This document shows, piece after piece, positions 36,529 to 45,245 of a stretch of DNA of 64,000 nt. Position numbers and translations under genes: made by a program. This stretch comes from an uncultured Prochlorococcus sp. (GTDB lineage Bacteria; Cyanobacteriota; Cyanobacteriia; PCC-6307; Cyanobiaceae), in assembly GCF_902626525.1 (NCBI RefSeq), contig NZ_CACOFR010000001.1, forward strand, positions 62,001-126,000, in the 5' to 3' direction. How positions within the stretch are numbered: the stretch's first letter is position 1; each line of letters starts with the position of its first letter. The notes beneath the pieces are model-generated. The model had not been told where the DNA came from. It saw only the letters and a program-made list of their open reading frames with translations, and did no database searches.

Positions 36529-39500
36529 TTATTTTGTCTCCATCCAATTGTCTCCAATTCCAATATCAACTAAAAGGGGCACATTTAATTTTACACAATT
36601 TTCCATAGTCTTCTTCACTAATTTCGTCGTAATTTCCAAAGAATCTGTTTCGACTTCAAACAATAATTCATCATGAACTTGCAAAAGCATTTTTGCGGGA
36701 ACATTCATTTCTATGAATTTCTTATTTAGTTGAACCATTGCGATTTTAATAATATCTGCACTCGAGCCTTGAATTGGTGCATTAGCTGCGGCTCTTAATG
36801 ACTGTGCTTCCATGCCAGCCCTTCTCGCAGATTGCAAGTCAATTTCGTAAGGATCTTTCCCTATTAATCTTCCAAGTCCATTTTTATCAAACTTAAATTC
36901 CCTCTTTCGACCAAAAATTGTTTTTACATAACCTTTTGATAAGGCAAGTCTTTCTTGGAGTTCAAGAAATTTGAAAATTTTTGAATATCTTTCTTTGTAT
37001 TTTATTAGGAATTCTTTTGCCTCTAGAGTACTTACTCCTGTTGAACGTGCAAACTTTTTTATACCCATACCATAGATAACTCCAAAATTTATTGTTTTTC
37101 CAACTCTCCTCTCATCAGAAGATATTTCTTCTTTCTCAAAAATTAATCTTGCAGTTAAAGAATGAATGTCATCATTTTTATGAAACGCGTTTATTAGTAT
37201 TTCTTCATCCGCTAAGTGAGCAAGTATTCTTAATTCGATCTGAGAATAATCAGCTGATAAAAGTTTCCAATTTTTTTCAGGCAAGAATGCTTTTCTGATT
37301 CTCCTACTAAATTCAGTCCTAACCGGGATATTTTGAAGATTAGGATTGCTACTACTTAGTCTCCCAGTCGCTGTAGCAGCTTGATTAAAGTTTGTATGAA
37401 CTCTTCCTGTCTTTTCGTTAATAAGATTTGGAAGAGCGTCAATATAGGTGCTAAGTAATTTGCTAATAGTTCTGTGTTTTATTAAATATTGGATTATTTC
37501 ATGTTCGTCGACTAATCTTTCAAGAACTACTGCATCTGTACTCCATCCTGTTTTTGTTTTCCGCGATTTTTTCTTATCCAAATTTAATTTTTCAAACAAG
37601 ATCTCACCAAGTTGTTTTGGTGAAGATAGATTAAAAGTCTCCTCTGCTAATTCATAAACTTTACTTTCAATATCTTCTAAGGTATTTTTTAGTTCTTTTG
37701 AGAGTTTATCTAAATAAGGGATGTCGATGGTTATTCCATTTATTTCCATTTGAGACAAAACCGGCTCTAGAGGCAGCTCGATTTCTTTGAACAATTTGAT
37801 TAATTCATTTTTTTCTGTTGAAAATCTTTCTTTAAAAATTTTGACAATCTTAAAAGTTAGAAATACATCATAACCGCAGTAAATACTTGCTTCATCAATA
37901 TCAACAAATGAAAAGTCTTTATTTTTTCCAACTGTTTCCTTAAATGAAGGAGGCTTAAATCCAAATAATCTTAAACTAATTTCACTTAACCCATGCTTCT
38001 CCTGATTATTTAAAAGATAGTCTGCTAACAAGGTGTCAAAGGTTACGCCTTTAAGATCAAGACCATGATTAAAAAATATTTGTCTGTCAAATTTAGAATT
38101 TTGGAGTGCCTTTTCTTTTTTTGGATCTTCTATCCAAGTTCTTAGTTTTAAGAAAACATCTTCAATTGATAATTGATTGGGCGCCTCTTTTTTTGTTTGA
38201 TGACCAAGAGGTATATAAAATAAATCATCAGTTTCTTCTCCAAGACATAGTCCTATCCCAACAAGTTCCGCATCGATTGGATTTAAACTATTGGTCTCTG
38301 TATCTAAAGAAACTATCTCTTTGGTCTTTTCTAATCTTTGAATTAATTTATCAAGTAATTCGAAATCATTTACAACAGTTACTTTGATATTAGGGATTTT
38401 ATGTTCACTATTTTCTAATTCACTTTTACTAGAGACTTTTGGCTCTTTCTCCTCCTCTTTATTCACGTTATTTTTGTCAAAACCACCTTCACTAAAGGTT
38501 GAATTAAATATATCTATTTGTTTTACAAGAGAATTAAGTTCTAATTCCTTAAGTTTTGCTATTAAATTATCTGAATCTACTTCTGATAAAAAATAATTGT
38601 CATTTTCTAATTGTAGGTTAGTTTTGATAGTCGCTAGTAACTGAGATTTATAAGCAGAATCTCTACCATTCTCCAATTTCTTTAAGACTGAACCTTTTAT
38701 GAAACCACTATAATTAGCTACTTTACCTGAATTTATTTCATCCAGGGTTTCAAATATACACTCCAAATCATTATTTTCACTTAATAAATTAATGGCTGTT
38801 TTTGGACCAATTCCCTTAACTCCAGGAATATTATCTGAACTATCTCCCATTAATGCTTTTAGATCAACTACTTTCTCAGGTACAACTCCTAATTTATCTA
38901 AAACACCATCTTCATTCATAAGAATTGGCTCAGAACTTTTTGCAAATGGACCCCCACTTCCCATATATAAGACATAAATATCTTTTTTTGAATCAACCAA
39001 TTGAAATAGATCTTTATCTCCTGAAAGAATTTTGATGTACCAGTTATCTTTTGATGCTTTTTGAGATATTGTTCCAAGAATATCATCAGCTTCAAAACCA
39101 GGAAGTTTAAATATAGGCAGGTTTAATTGGCTTTTAAGAATATTTTCTAACCTCTTTAAATCCTCTAAAAAAATACTAGGAGGTGCTACCCTATTTGCTT
39201 TATATGACGGATCAAGCTCCTGCCTAAATGTAAGTTCTTTAGTATCAAATGCTATACAAACTCCTTGAGGAGAATGTTTTTTGCAATTCTCTAAAAGGCT
39301 TTTCAGGAATCCGTAGGTAATATTTGTAGGGATCCCAGAATCGGTGGTTAATCTATTGGCAGGCACAAGTTCAGCAAAAAATTCAAAATTATTATTTTGT
39401 AAATCTAAACTTATAGTTATTGCTTTTCTTAATTCCTTTTCATCATCTTTTGATAAAGAGGGTGAAAACTTAAGGGTAAATTGAAAGAATTTATCTTTCG

Positions 39501-39774
39501 CGCTTGAGTTTTCTGGATAAAAATAACTTATATCTTCATAGTTTAAAACTCTTGAGTATATTTTATTTATTTGAACATTAAATTTCTTTTCATCCGGATT
39601 CTCAATTATTAATTCACCGGAAAAATCTTGTTTGATCTCACTTTTTAATTTTAAATTCGCTGTTACAAGAATTTCAAAACTTCTACTATATGCGTAATAA
39701 CTTCTAAAAGCAAGTGAGTGGCCATCGACTAAAAGTAAAATTGGTTTTTTAGAGTTTTCAGATTTTAAACTCAT
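36529..39774 (-). CDS. polA: DNA polymerase I with an extra N-terminal insertion
   Basis: A 1081-residue Pol I. Order: 5'-nuclease domain (LLLVDGHSLAFRSYYAY at 13-29; FDTKELTFRQELDPSYKANR; GFEADDILGTI; LMGDSSDNIPGVKGIGPKTA), 3'-5' exonuclease with intact acidic motif SLDTETNSLNP, and polymerase domain (TATGRLSSSNPNLQNIPVR; SADYSQIELRILAHL; GKTINFGVIYGMG; LLQVHDELLFEV). All catalytic motifs look intact. Residues about 31-140 lie between the first Asp motif and RLTTDSGIPTNITYGFLKSLL, where the family has only about five residues. The extra block looks beta-rich, keeps the frame, and matches nothing I know. It overlaps the upstream gene by 4 bases. Confidence 0.96.
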   Translation of the reverse strand: MSLKSENSKKPILLLVDGHSLAFRSYYAYSRSFEILVTANLKLKSEIKQDFSGELIIENPDEKKFNVQINKIYSRVLNYEDISYFYPENSSAKDKFFQFTLKFSPSLSKDDEKELRKAITISLDLQNNNFEFFAELVPANRLTTDSGIPTNITYGFLKSLLENCKKHSPQGVCIAFDTKELTFRQELDPSYKANRVAPPSIFLEDLKRLENILKSQLNLPIFKLPGFEADDILGTISQKASKDNWYIKILSGDKDLFQLVDSKKDIYVLYMGSGGPFAKSSEPILMNEDGVLDKLGVVPEKVVDLKALMGDSSDNIPGVKGIGPKTAINLLSENNDLECIFETLDEINSGKVANYSGFIKGSVLKKLENGRDSAYKSQLLATIKTNLQLENDNYFLSEVDSDNLIAKLKELELNSLVKQIDIFNSTFSEGGFDKNNVNKEEEKEPKVSSKSELENSEHKIPNIKVTVVNDFELLDKLIQRLEKTKEIVSLDTETNSLNPIDAELVGIGLCLGEETDDLFYIPLGHQTKKEAPNQLSIEDVFLKLRTWIEDPKKEKALQNSKFDRQIFFNHGLDLKGVTFDTLLADYLLNNQEKHGLSEISLRLFGFKPPSFKETVGKNKDFSFVDIDEASIYCGYDVFLTFKIVKIFKERFSTEKNELIKLFKEIELPLEPVLSQMEINGITIDIPYLDKLSKELKNTLEDIESKVYELAEETFNLSSPKQLGEILFEKLNLDKKKSRKTKTGWSTDAVVLERLVDEHEIIQYLIKHRTISKLLSTYIDALPNLINEKTGRVHTNFNQAATATGRLSSSNPNLQNIPVRTEFSRRIRKAFLPEKNWKLLSADYSQIELRILAHLADEEILINAFHKNDDIHSLTARLIFEKEEISSDERRVGKTINFGVIYGMGIKKFARSTGVSTLEAKEFLIKYKERYSKIFKFLELQERLALSKGYVKTIFGRKREFKFDKNGLGRLIGKDPYEIDLQSARRAGMEAQSLRAAANAPIQGSSADIIKIAMVQLNKKFIEMNVPAKMLLQVHDELLFEVETDSLEITTKLVKKTMENCVKLNVPLLVDIGIGDNWMETK

Positions 39775-40832
39775 TTTCTCTTCTTAGCCCAAGGTGGAAT
39801 ATCAATAAAGATTTGCTCTCCAGGTTCTAATCCATCAATAACTGAAGTTTTATTTCCACTACTAATACCAATTTCAATTTTTTCAAATTTGGGAGAATTG
39901 TTTTTATCAACTTTCAAAATTCCTTTTTCACCTTTTTCTGTGACAATAGAAACTGTTGGCACTAGGATTTTTTCTTCATTACCTTTGACTCTAAATTCAA
40001 GATCTGCAGTCATTCCAATCTTAATTTCTTCAAAAATATCTTTAAAATTTAAAGTTACTTCGAATGAGGTTACATTATTATCTTTTACAGCTCTTGTAGC
40101 TATTTTTTTTACTATGGCACTATATTTTTTTGAGGGATAAGCCTCAATTCTTACTGAGGCTTCTTGACCTATTTGTATTCTGCCAATGTCACTCTCAGGA
40201 ACTTTGGCAACAATTTCAAGACCCTCTGATAGTTCAAAAATAAAGTTTTTGGTTTTAGGGTCTGAACTTAAGTTTGTACTTGGTGTGACATAAGATCCTA
40301 TCTCCGCATATTTTGCAGTTATCTTTCCTCCATATGGAGCTTTAATTAGATAGAAACTTTTTTCAGCTTTTGCATCATTAAGTTTGGCGCTACTAATGTT
40401 GTAGTTATTTTTATAACTTTCGTAATCTTCTTTGCTCACTGCACCTTCTTGATATAAATATTCTCTTCTTAAAAATTCAGATTTTTGTTTTTCGACATTT
40501 AATTCAAGTTCTTCAATTTTATAGATAAAGTCTTCATCATCAAGTGAAGCTAAAACCTGATCTTTTTTTACAAGATCGCCCTCATCTACTTTGATTTCTT
40601 TTATTACACCTTGCTTCCGAGGTCCAATATTGCTTGTCCTGATTGCTTTTACTTCACCACTTGTATTAATTGAATCTGAGAGGATTCCTTTTTCAACTTG
40701 AACTACAAAATCAGAAATGTCTTTTGATTTATTTTTCTTGAAGGAATTGGTTATGAAAACGAAAAACATAGTTAAAGAAAGTAATATAATTCCACTTCTT
40801 AGATTTATATTTTTTTTTATTAAATCAAGCAT
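39771..40832 (-). CDS. RND/ABC-type membrane fusion protein (HlyD/MacA family)
   Basis: A 353-residue periplasmic adaptor with one N-terminal membrane anchor (SGIILLSLTMFFVFIT), a biotinyl-lipoyl-like first half (IGPRKQGVIKEIKVDEGDLVKKDQVLASLDDED), a coiled coil (LELNVEKQKSEFLRREYL), the lipoyl second half (IKAPYGGKITAKYAEIGSYV) and the beta-barrel region. It links an inner-membrane transporter to an outer-membrane channel; neither is adjacent. Its stop overlaps the polA start in an ATGA, an odd coupling of an efflux adaptor to a DNA polymerase. Confidence 0.92.
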   Translation of the reverse strand: MLDLIKKNINLRSGIILLSLTMFFVFITNSFKKNKSKDISDFVVQVEKGILSDSINTSGEVKAIRTSNIGPRKQGVIKEIKVDEGDLVKKDQVLASLDDEDFIYKIEELELNVEKQKSEFLRREYLYQEGAVSKEDYESYKNNYNISSAKLNDAKAEKSFYLIKAPYGGKITAKYAEIGSYVTPSTNLSSDPKTKNFIFELSEGLEIVAKVPESDIGRIQIGQEASVRIEAYPSKKYSAIVKKIATRAVKDNNVTSFEVTLNFKDIFEEIKIGMTADLEFRVKGNEEKILVPTVSIVTEKGEKGILKVDKNNSPKFEKIEIGISSGNKTSVIDGLEPGEQIFIDIPPWAKKRK

Positions 40833-40964
40833 TTCTTTTGAAAAACAGTAATTGAGAATATTTGGGAACTAAATAGATAATCAAGTAGATTATAATTAAC
40901 TTATCCAAGATTGGTTAAGTAAATACTATATTACTAGAAGATGTTTTCTGAATAATTTTTCCAA

Positions 40965-42056
40965 ATGTTAAAAGCCGGTATTATTGGATTACCAAATGTT
41001 GGAAAATCAACTTTATTTAATGCACTTGTAGAAAATGCTAAAGCTCAAGCGGCTAATTTCCCCTTTTGTACTATAGAACCTAATAAAGGTATAGTTTCCG
41101 TCCCGGATCAAAGGTTACAAGAGTTAGGTGATTTAAGTTCTAGCCAAAATATTATCCCAACAAAAATTGAATTTGTAGATATCGCAGGACTAGTAAAAGG
41201 AGCCAGTAAAGGTGAGGGTTTGGGAAATAAATTTTTATCAAATATTAGGGAGGTTGATGCAATAGTTCATGTTGTGAGGTGCTTTGAAGATAGTGATGTA
41301 ATTCATGTTTCCGGTAAGGTAGATCCCTTGGATGACATTGAGATAATTAATCTGGAGTTGAATTTAGCTGATTTATCCCAACTCCAAAAAAGAAGAGAAA
41401 GAATTAAAAAACAGGTCAGGACTAGTAAAGAGGCAGCAAAAGAGGATAATTTACTAGAAAAAATTGAAGAAGAGCTACATAAAGGACTTTCAGTTAGATC
41501 AATATCTTTGAGTGAAGAAGAAAATTTAATAATTAAGCAACTAGGCTTCCTTACTGCTAAACCTATTATTTACGCAACAAATTTGAATGAAAATGATTTA
41601 GCTGAAGGTAATGATTTCTCATCAAAAGTTCAGAGTTTTGCAAGTAATGAAAATACAGAATGTATAAAAATATCAGCACAAGTCGAATCTGAATTAATAG
41701 AGTTAGAACCAGAAGATAAAAAAGACTACCTTATTGGTTTAGGAGTACAAGAAGGAGGATTAAGTTCTTTAATTAGATCAACATATAAATTATTGGGATT
41801 AAAGACTTATTTCACCACCGGAGAAAAGGAGACAAAAGCATGGACGATAAAAGATGGGATGACTGCGCCACAGGCAGCAGGAGTAATTCATACTGATTTT
41901 GAAAAAGGATTTATAAGAGCTCAGACTATTTCGTATCAAAATTTAATTGATTCAGGTTCAATTGCCAATGCAAAAACTAAAGGTCTTTTAAGAAGTGAAG
42001 GTAAGGAATATATTGTTAACGAAGGTGATGTAATGGAATTCTTATTTAATGTTTAG
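40965..42056 (+). CDS. ychF: redox-regulated/ribosome-binding GTPase YchF
   Basis: A 363-residue Obg-related GTPase (YchF/OLA1). G1 GLPNVGKSTLFNAL, G3 DIAGLVKGASKGEGLGNKFLSNIREVDAIVHVVRCF, an ATNLNEND region in place of NKxD (explaining ATP preference in the family), a coiled-coil hairpin, and a C-terminal TGS domain (GLKTYFTTGEKETKAWTIKDG). It binds ribosomes and affects translation and stress tolerance. Length is typical. Confidence 0.97.
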   Translation: MLKAGIIGLPNVGKSTLFNALVENAKAQAANFPFCTIEPNKGIVSVPDQRLQELGDLSSSQNIIPTKIEFVDIAGLVKGASKGEGLGNKFLSNIREVDAIVHVVRCFEDSDVIHVSGKVDPLDDIEIINLELNLADLSQLQKRRERIKKQVRTSKEAAKEDNLLEKIEEELHKGLSVRSISLSEEENLIIKQLGFLTAKPIIYATNLNENDLAEGNDFSSKVQSFASNENTECIKISAQVESELIELEPEDKKDYLIGLGVQEGGLSSLIRSTYKLLGLKTYFTTGEKETKAWTIKDGMTAPQAAGVIHTDFEKGFIRAQTISYQNLIDSGSIANAKTKGLLRSEGKEYIVNEGDVMEFLFNV

Positions 42057-42064
42057 TAAGTCTC

Positions 42065-42232
42065 TTAAGGCTTACTATTTTGCTTTTTGAATTTAAATTC
42101 AAATAATGAAATTAATAAAATTAAGATACATCCTAAGTAACTTCCTATTAACCCAAAAACAATGGTTTTCAAGCCATCATCGTAGCCATATTGTAGTTGT
42201 GTTAAGTGAGGGGTAGTTGCATTATTTTTCAA
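42065..42232 (-). CDS. small membrane protein, coupled to an upstream micro-gene
   Basis: A 55-residue frame with TTG start at 42232 (or TTG at 42244). It has a polar N-terminus (NNATTPHLTQLQYGYDDG), then one hydrophobic helix (TIVFGLIGSYLGCILILLIS) and a basic tail. Its start lies within the end of the next upstream gene, suggesting coupled translation. No domain recognised. Confidence 0.5.
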   Translation of the reverse strand: MKNNATTPHLTQLQYGYDDGLKTIVFGLIGSYLGCILILLISLFEFKFKKQNSKP

Positions 42233-42350
42233 CAGAATTTTCAATATCTTCCATTAAATGTTTAGTTGATTTCCTAAAACCATAAGTTTTTAAATAGTTT
42301 TGAGCCTCTCTAAATTTTTCAGTTACTCTTTTTGAATAAGGAGTATTCAT
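42222..42350 (-). CDS. small basic helical protein
   Basis: A 42-residue protein from ATG at 42350 (MNTPYSKRVTEKFREAQNYL, then KTYGFRKSTKHLMEDIENSV). Amphipathic and charged, no membrane helix. It overlaps the following small membrane protein gene by 11 bases. A further open frame upstream on the same strand (KGLPKSDHEMSRILNMIQKF) has no good start. No domain recognised. Confidence 0.5.
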   Translation of the reverse strand: MNTPYSKRVTEKFREAQNYLKTYGFRKSTKHLMEDIENSVEK

Positions 42351-42529
42351 GGAATTTTTGAATCATATTCAAAATTCGACTCATTTCATGATCTGATTTA
42401 GGTAAACCCTTGATAATTATTCAAAAATACAAGAATATAAAAATAGGATTTTTTACTTAATAAGAAATTTATTGTGAAAACTTTCTTGATTCTCCAAATT
42501 AAAGTTTTTTCAAATTAGAAAAATTGACA

Positions 42530-42814
42530 ATGAGAAATATATTATTAATTCTTTTTTTTGTAGTTTTTTTGTTATTATTTTTTTATTCAAAACGAAATAG
42601 AGGTTTATCCCAAAAAACAAAAATTTTTCCAACTTATGTACCTTTCTTAAAAAAACAAGAATTTAATCCTGACATAAGTACTGATAATTGGGATTTACAT
42701 AAACTTAGATTAGATAAATTTAAAAGATCACAATATAAGGGATTAACTTTCTTCGTTAGTTCAGAAAATAGAATTTACTATCTTTCTGAAGAAGGGGAAA
42801 AGGTTTATTGCTAA
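42530..42814 (+). CDS. small membrane-anchored hypothetical protein
   Basis: A 94-residue protein with one N-terminal hydrophobic anchor (ILLILFFVVFLLLFFYSK) and a soluble domain with FPTYVPFLKKQEFNPDIS and FFVSSENRIYYLSEEGEKVYC. The ATG at 42530 is preferred to the TTG two codons earlier. First of three plus-strand small membrane proteins. No domain recognised. Confidence 0.6.
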   Translation: MRNILLILFFVVFLLLFFYSKRNRGLSQKTKIFPTYVPFLKKQEFNPDISTDNWDLHKLRLDKFKRSQYKGLTFFVSSENRIYYLSEEGEKVYC

Positions 42815-42868
42815 CAAATGAAATTAATTTTATAAATAAGAAAAGCCGATAGAAATTAATAATATTTA

Positions 42869-43120
42869 ATGAAGTATTTTTTTTTATTATCAGAAAAGTT
42901 CTACAGGTTTATCGAATGGGAGTGGAATACTTTAAAAAATCTAAGAAGAACAAAAAGAAAGAATTTTTTTCGAAGAGGATCATTTGCTTTATTTAGTTTA
43001 TTCTCTATTCTTTTTTTAATATTTTCTCCTCCTATCGCTTTTGGATTATTATTTGGAGAGGGATTGAAATTTAGTACTTTTTTTATTTGGATATGGATTT
43101 TAAATTTGAAGTTTTTTTGA
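42869..43120 (+). CDS. small membrane protein
   Basis: An 83-residue protein with a basic amphipathic N-terminal half (LKNLRRTKRKNFFRRG) and two hydrophobic segments (FALFSLFSILFLIFSPPIAF, FFIWIWILNLKFF). The positive cluster before the helices predicts an inside N-terminus. No family recognised. Confidence 0.5.
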   Translation: MKYFFLLSEKFYRFIEWEWNTLKNLRRTKRKNFFRRGSFALFSLFSILFLIFSPPIAFGLLFGEGLKFSTFFIWIWILNLKFF

Positions 43121-43178
43121 AATTTTATAATTTATTTCTCTAAATTATTTAAAATTTAAGAATATAAAAATTTACCTT

Positions 43179-43394
43179 ATGCCAAAAATCTTCAAACAAA
43201 ATAAGTTCGCTTTGTTGGGAGCAAATATATTAATAATTTTACTTTGGGTAAATATATCCACCTTTTTGATGAATTTATTTCAAAGTGAAAATGCTCCATT
43301 TTATATATACAAAATTTCTTTTTTAATCAGATTCCTTCCTCCTATTTGGGTTACATGGTTCCTATGGATAAAAAGAGGTGGTTTAAAAAGATAA
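43179..43394 (+). CDS. small membrane protein
   Basis: A 71-residue protein with two predicted membrane helices (FALLGANILIILLWVNIST, FLIRFLPPIWVTWFLWI) and basic ends (MPKIFKQNK, KRGGLKR). Together with the two genes before it, it forms a run of unknown membrane proteins on one strand. No family recognised. Confidence 0.5.
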   Translation: MPKIFKQNKFALLGANILIILLWVNISTFLMNLFQSENAPFYIYKISFLIRFLPPIWVTWFLWIKRGGLKR

Positions 43395-43540
43395 ATTACA
43401 AAAGCATTTTTACGGATTTACTATAAAAAAATCAGTTAACATTTGAATGCTTGCCTGAAATTTTCATATAAGAATTAGGTGAATTAGAAATTGTTTTTAG
43501 CTAAGAAACAAACTCCTTTTTTTTTCAAATATTTTTTCTA

Positions 43541-43579
43541 ATAAAAAAGTGCTTGCCAGTATCCCTATTGACAAACACT
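43541..43579 (-). terminator. probable terminator of the hli operon
   Basis: On the minus strand AGTGTTTGTCA and TGGCAAGCACT form a hairpin (two mismatches, 9-base loop) followed by TTTTTT. It lies 25 bases past the last gene of the hli operon. Confidence 0.7.
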
Positions 43580-43603
43580 CATGACGATCAATTTTTTTAA
43601 AAA

Positions 43604-43783
43604 TTAAATAGGTAATCTATTATCAATTTCTACCACTCCAGAATCCATAAGACGGCCGATTTTAATAACTAAAGCCATATCTAGCCTTGAAAATTCAGAT
43701 TGATGGTTAGTTATCCAATCAAGTTCAGAAAGAGTTATTACTCCTAAAGTATTTACTTTAAGAAAAAGTAAACCTAAATTCAT
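43604..43783 (-). CDS. small protein at the end of the hli operon
   Basis: A 59-residue soluble protein (MNLGLLFLKVNTLGVITLSE ... DMALVIKIGRLMDSGVVEI). Start 1 base after the stop of the upstream hli gene, so it is the last gene of the operon. It has the look of a winged-helix end (ITLSELDWITNHQSEFS), but this is only a suggestion. Known as a companion of hli genes in high-light Prochlorococcus by position. Confidence 0.7.
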   Translation of the reverse strand: MNLGLLFLKVNTLGVITLSELDWITNHQSEFSRLDMALVIKIGRLMDSGVVEIDNRLPI

Positions 43784-43784
43784 T

Positions 43785-43913
43785 TTAAAAAATTCCTGGG
43801 ATTATCCAGCCGAATAAGCCATAATTTACAACTAATGCAAATAAGCCCATCATTGCCATTCTTCCATTAGTTCTCTCAGCGTTTTGCCAATAAGTTGGTT
43901 TTGAATTTTCCAT
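43785..43913 (-). CDS. hli: high-light-inducible protein (short form)
   Basis: A 42-residue single-helix LHC-like protein. The chlorophyll-binding motif E-x-x-N-G-R-x-A-M-x-G is complete (AERTNGRMAMMGLFALVVNY), and it ends WIIPGIF, as other Hli proteins do. Hli proteins bind chlorophyll and carotenoid and protect or assist photosystems under high light or stress. It is in an operon with two other hli genes (35 bases after the previous). Confidence 0.93.
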   Translation of the reverse strand: MENSKPTYWQNAERTNGRMAMMGLFALVVNYGLFGWIIPGIF

Positions 43914-43947
43914 TTTGTTAATTTAAAGATCGGTTAGTTAGTCTGTT

Positions 43948-44208
43948 TTAAACAAAACCAGGAATTATTTGACCTGTTGTTAAATATGCTCCAATAGCAG
44001 CAATTAATCCAATCATTGCAAATCTGCCGTTAAGAGTCTCAGCGACAACTTTTTCTTTTTCGATTGTTTTGACTTTTGTGTTTGTGTTTTTCATTTGATT
44101 AGAGGATGAATAGTTTAAATTTTCTTGTTGAAATTGCTTAGTTAGGTAAACAACGAGAATAGCTGTAAAGAATACAATTACTGCTAAAAAACCTGAAAGA
44201 GGACTCAT
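43948..44208 (-). CDS. hli: high-light-inducible protein with an extra N-terminal helix
   Basis: An 86-residue protein beginning at ATG 44208. An additional N-terminal membrane segment (FLAVIVFFTAILVVYLTK) and polar linker are followed by the Hli helix: AETLNGRFAMIGLIAAIGAYL, ending TTGQIIPGFV. The start ATG overlaps the stop of the upstream hli gene by one base. The longer frame (to 44283) only reads through the neighbour. A two-helix Hli of this type may be anchored differently in the thylakoid. Confidence 0.9.
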   Translation of the reverse strand: MSPLSGFLAVIVFFTAILVVYLTKQFQQENLNYSSSNQMKNTNTKVKTIEKEKVVAETLNGRFAMIGLIAAIGAYLTTGQIIPGFV

Positions 44209-44414
44209 TAAAAAATTCCAGGTATGATTTGTCCAGTTGAAATATAAGCACCAACTAATGCGATAAATCCTATCATTGCCCAACGACCATTAACTTTTTC
44301 TGCATTTTGGGGGTAGCTGTCATATGAGACGGATTCATCTATGTAAGGACGTGTCTCAGTTGGAAACATATTCTGTCTTCCACCTGATTCAGTAGTAACG
44401 CTTGAATTAGACAT
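44208..44414 (-). CDS. hli: high-light-inducible protein
   Basis: A 68-residue protein, first of the operon, with a polar N-terminal region (SGGRQNMFPTETRPYIDESV) and the Hli helix AEKVNGRWAMIGFIALVGAY ending ISTGQIIPGIF. This is the common longer Prochlorococcus Hli type. Its promoter must lie within the long non-coding region upstream. Confidence 0.95.
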   Translation of the reverse strand: MSNSSVTTESGGRQNMFPTETRPYIDESVSYDSYPQNAEKVNGRWAMIGFIALVGAYISTGQIIPGIF

Positions 44415-44990
44415 TTAAGTTATGTAATTGTTAACTAATGTAACACTACTATTAATAAATGTAAAGTAATAGGCCGAAATTAAGTTATTTTCAAGATATA
44501 TATTACAGTTATGTATCGGTTATGTTACATATCAGATGAAATATTTGCTTCTGTGCGTTTTATGTAGCAGAAGTCCTTATCCGTAATTATGAGAACCCTC
44601 TGTCCAGCCTTTTTGGAGAAGTAGGTACCACTTTCTCAGCGCTGCATAAATGTTTAATGTTTCGGATGATTAAACCCTAAGGCTTCCTGAGATGATTAGT
44701 ATAAAAGATATCAATATGAATTTTAAAATTATTTTTTTGAGAATTTTGTATTACTCGAAAAACAATCTGTTATTTTCAGTATTAAGAAGGTAACCATACG
44801 GCATGTTTGTACTATGTCCTTCAACCAAAAGAGTAGCTGGGTTTTATGTTGTGCCTTTCTAGGTATATGCAGTACGCTTGAACTATAAATTAAGTCCTCT
44901 TTCGTTTTGCTGCCAATCTTTTTAGGGTAATTTACTTATTTACTAATAATTATTTTGTTTTTTAATTAAAAAGATAATCTAGTTGAGCTT
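44415..44990. other. long non-coding region upstream of hli, possible small RNAs
   Basis: A 576-base gap less AT-rich than its surroundings in two blocks: about 44560-44700 (with GAGAACCCTCTGTCCAGCC) and about 44790-44885. Several frames of 16-25 codons exist (for example an ATG at 44534 and an ATG at 44815), but none is clearly a gene. The composition and the position beside hli genes suggest one or two regulatory RNAs or leader peptides. Confidence 0.4.
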
Positions 44991-45173
44991 ATGAATTACA
45001 GGGAAGATTTAGAAATTAAACTTCAAAAAGTAACACTTGCAATGCAGGAGGTTGTAGAGGATATCTATATAACCGATCAGGAAAAGCAAAGAATTATTGG
45101 CAAACTGATTGATTTTAAACAAGCAATAATATCAAAAGGTATTGAACTTAATATTGAATTAGAGGCAGCTTAG
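44991..45173 (+). CDS. small helical hypothetical protein
   Basis: A 60-residue charged protein (MNYREDLEIKLQKVTLAMQE ... KLIDFKQAIISKGIELNIEL) that is likely all-helical or coiled coil. No membrane helix. No domain recognised. It starts with a good ATG after the long non-coding region. Confidence 0.6.
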   Translation: MNYREDLEIKLQKVTLAMQEVVEDIYITDQEKQRIIGKLIDFKQAIISKGIELNIELEAA

Positions 45174-45245
45174 AAATATTGAAAAATCTCATGAATGTCT
45201 TATAACTTTTAGAATAATGCCATAACAAAAAACTTTATACATCAA

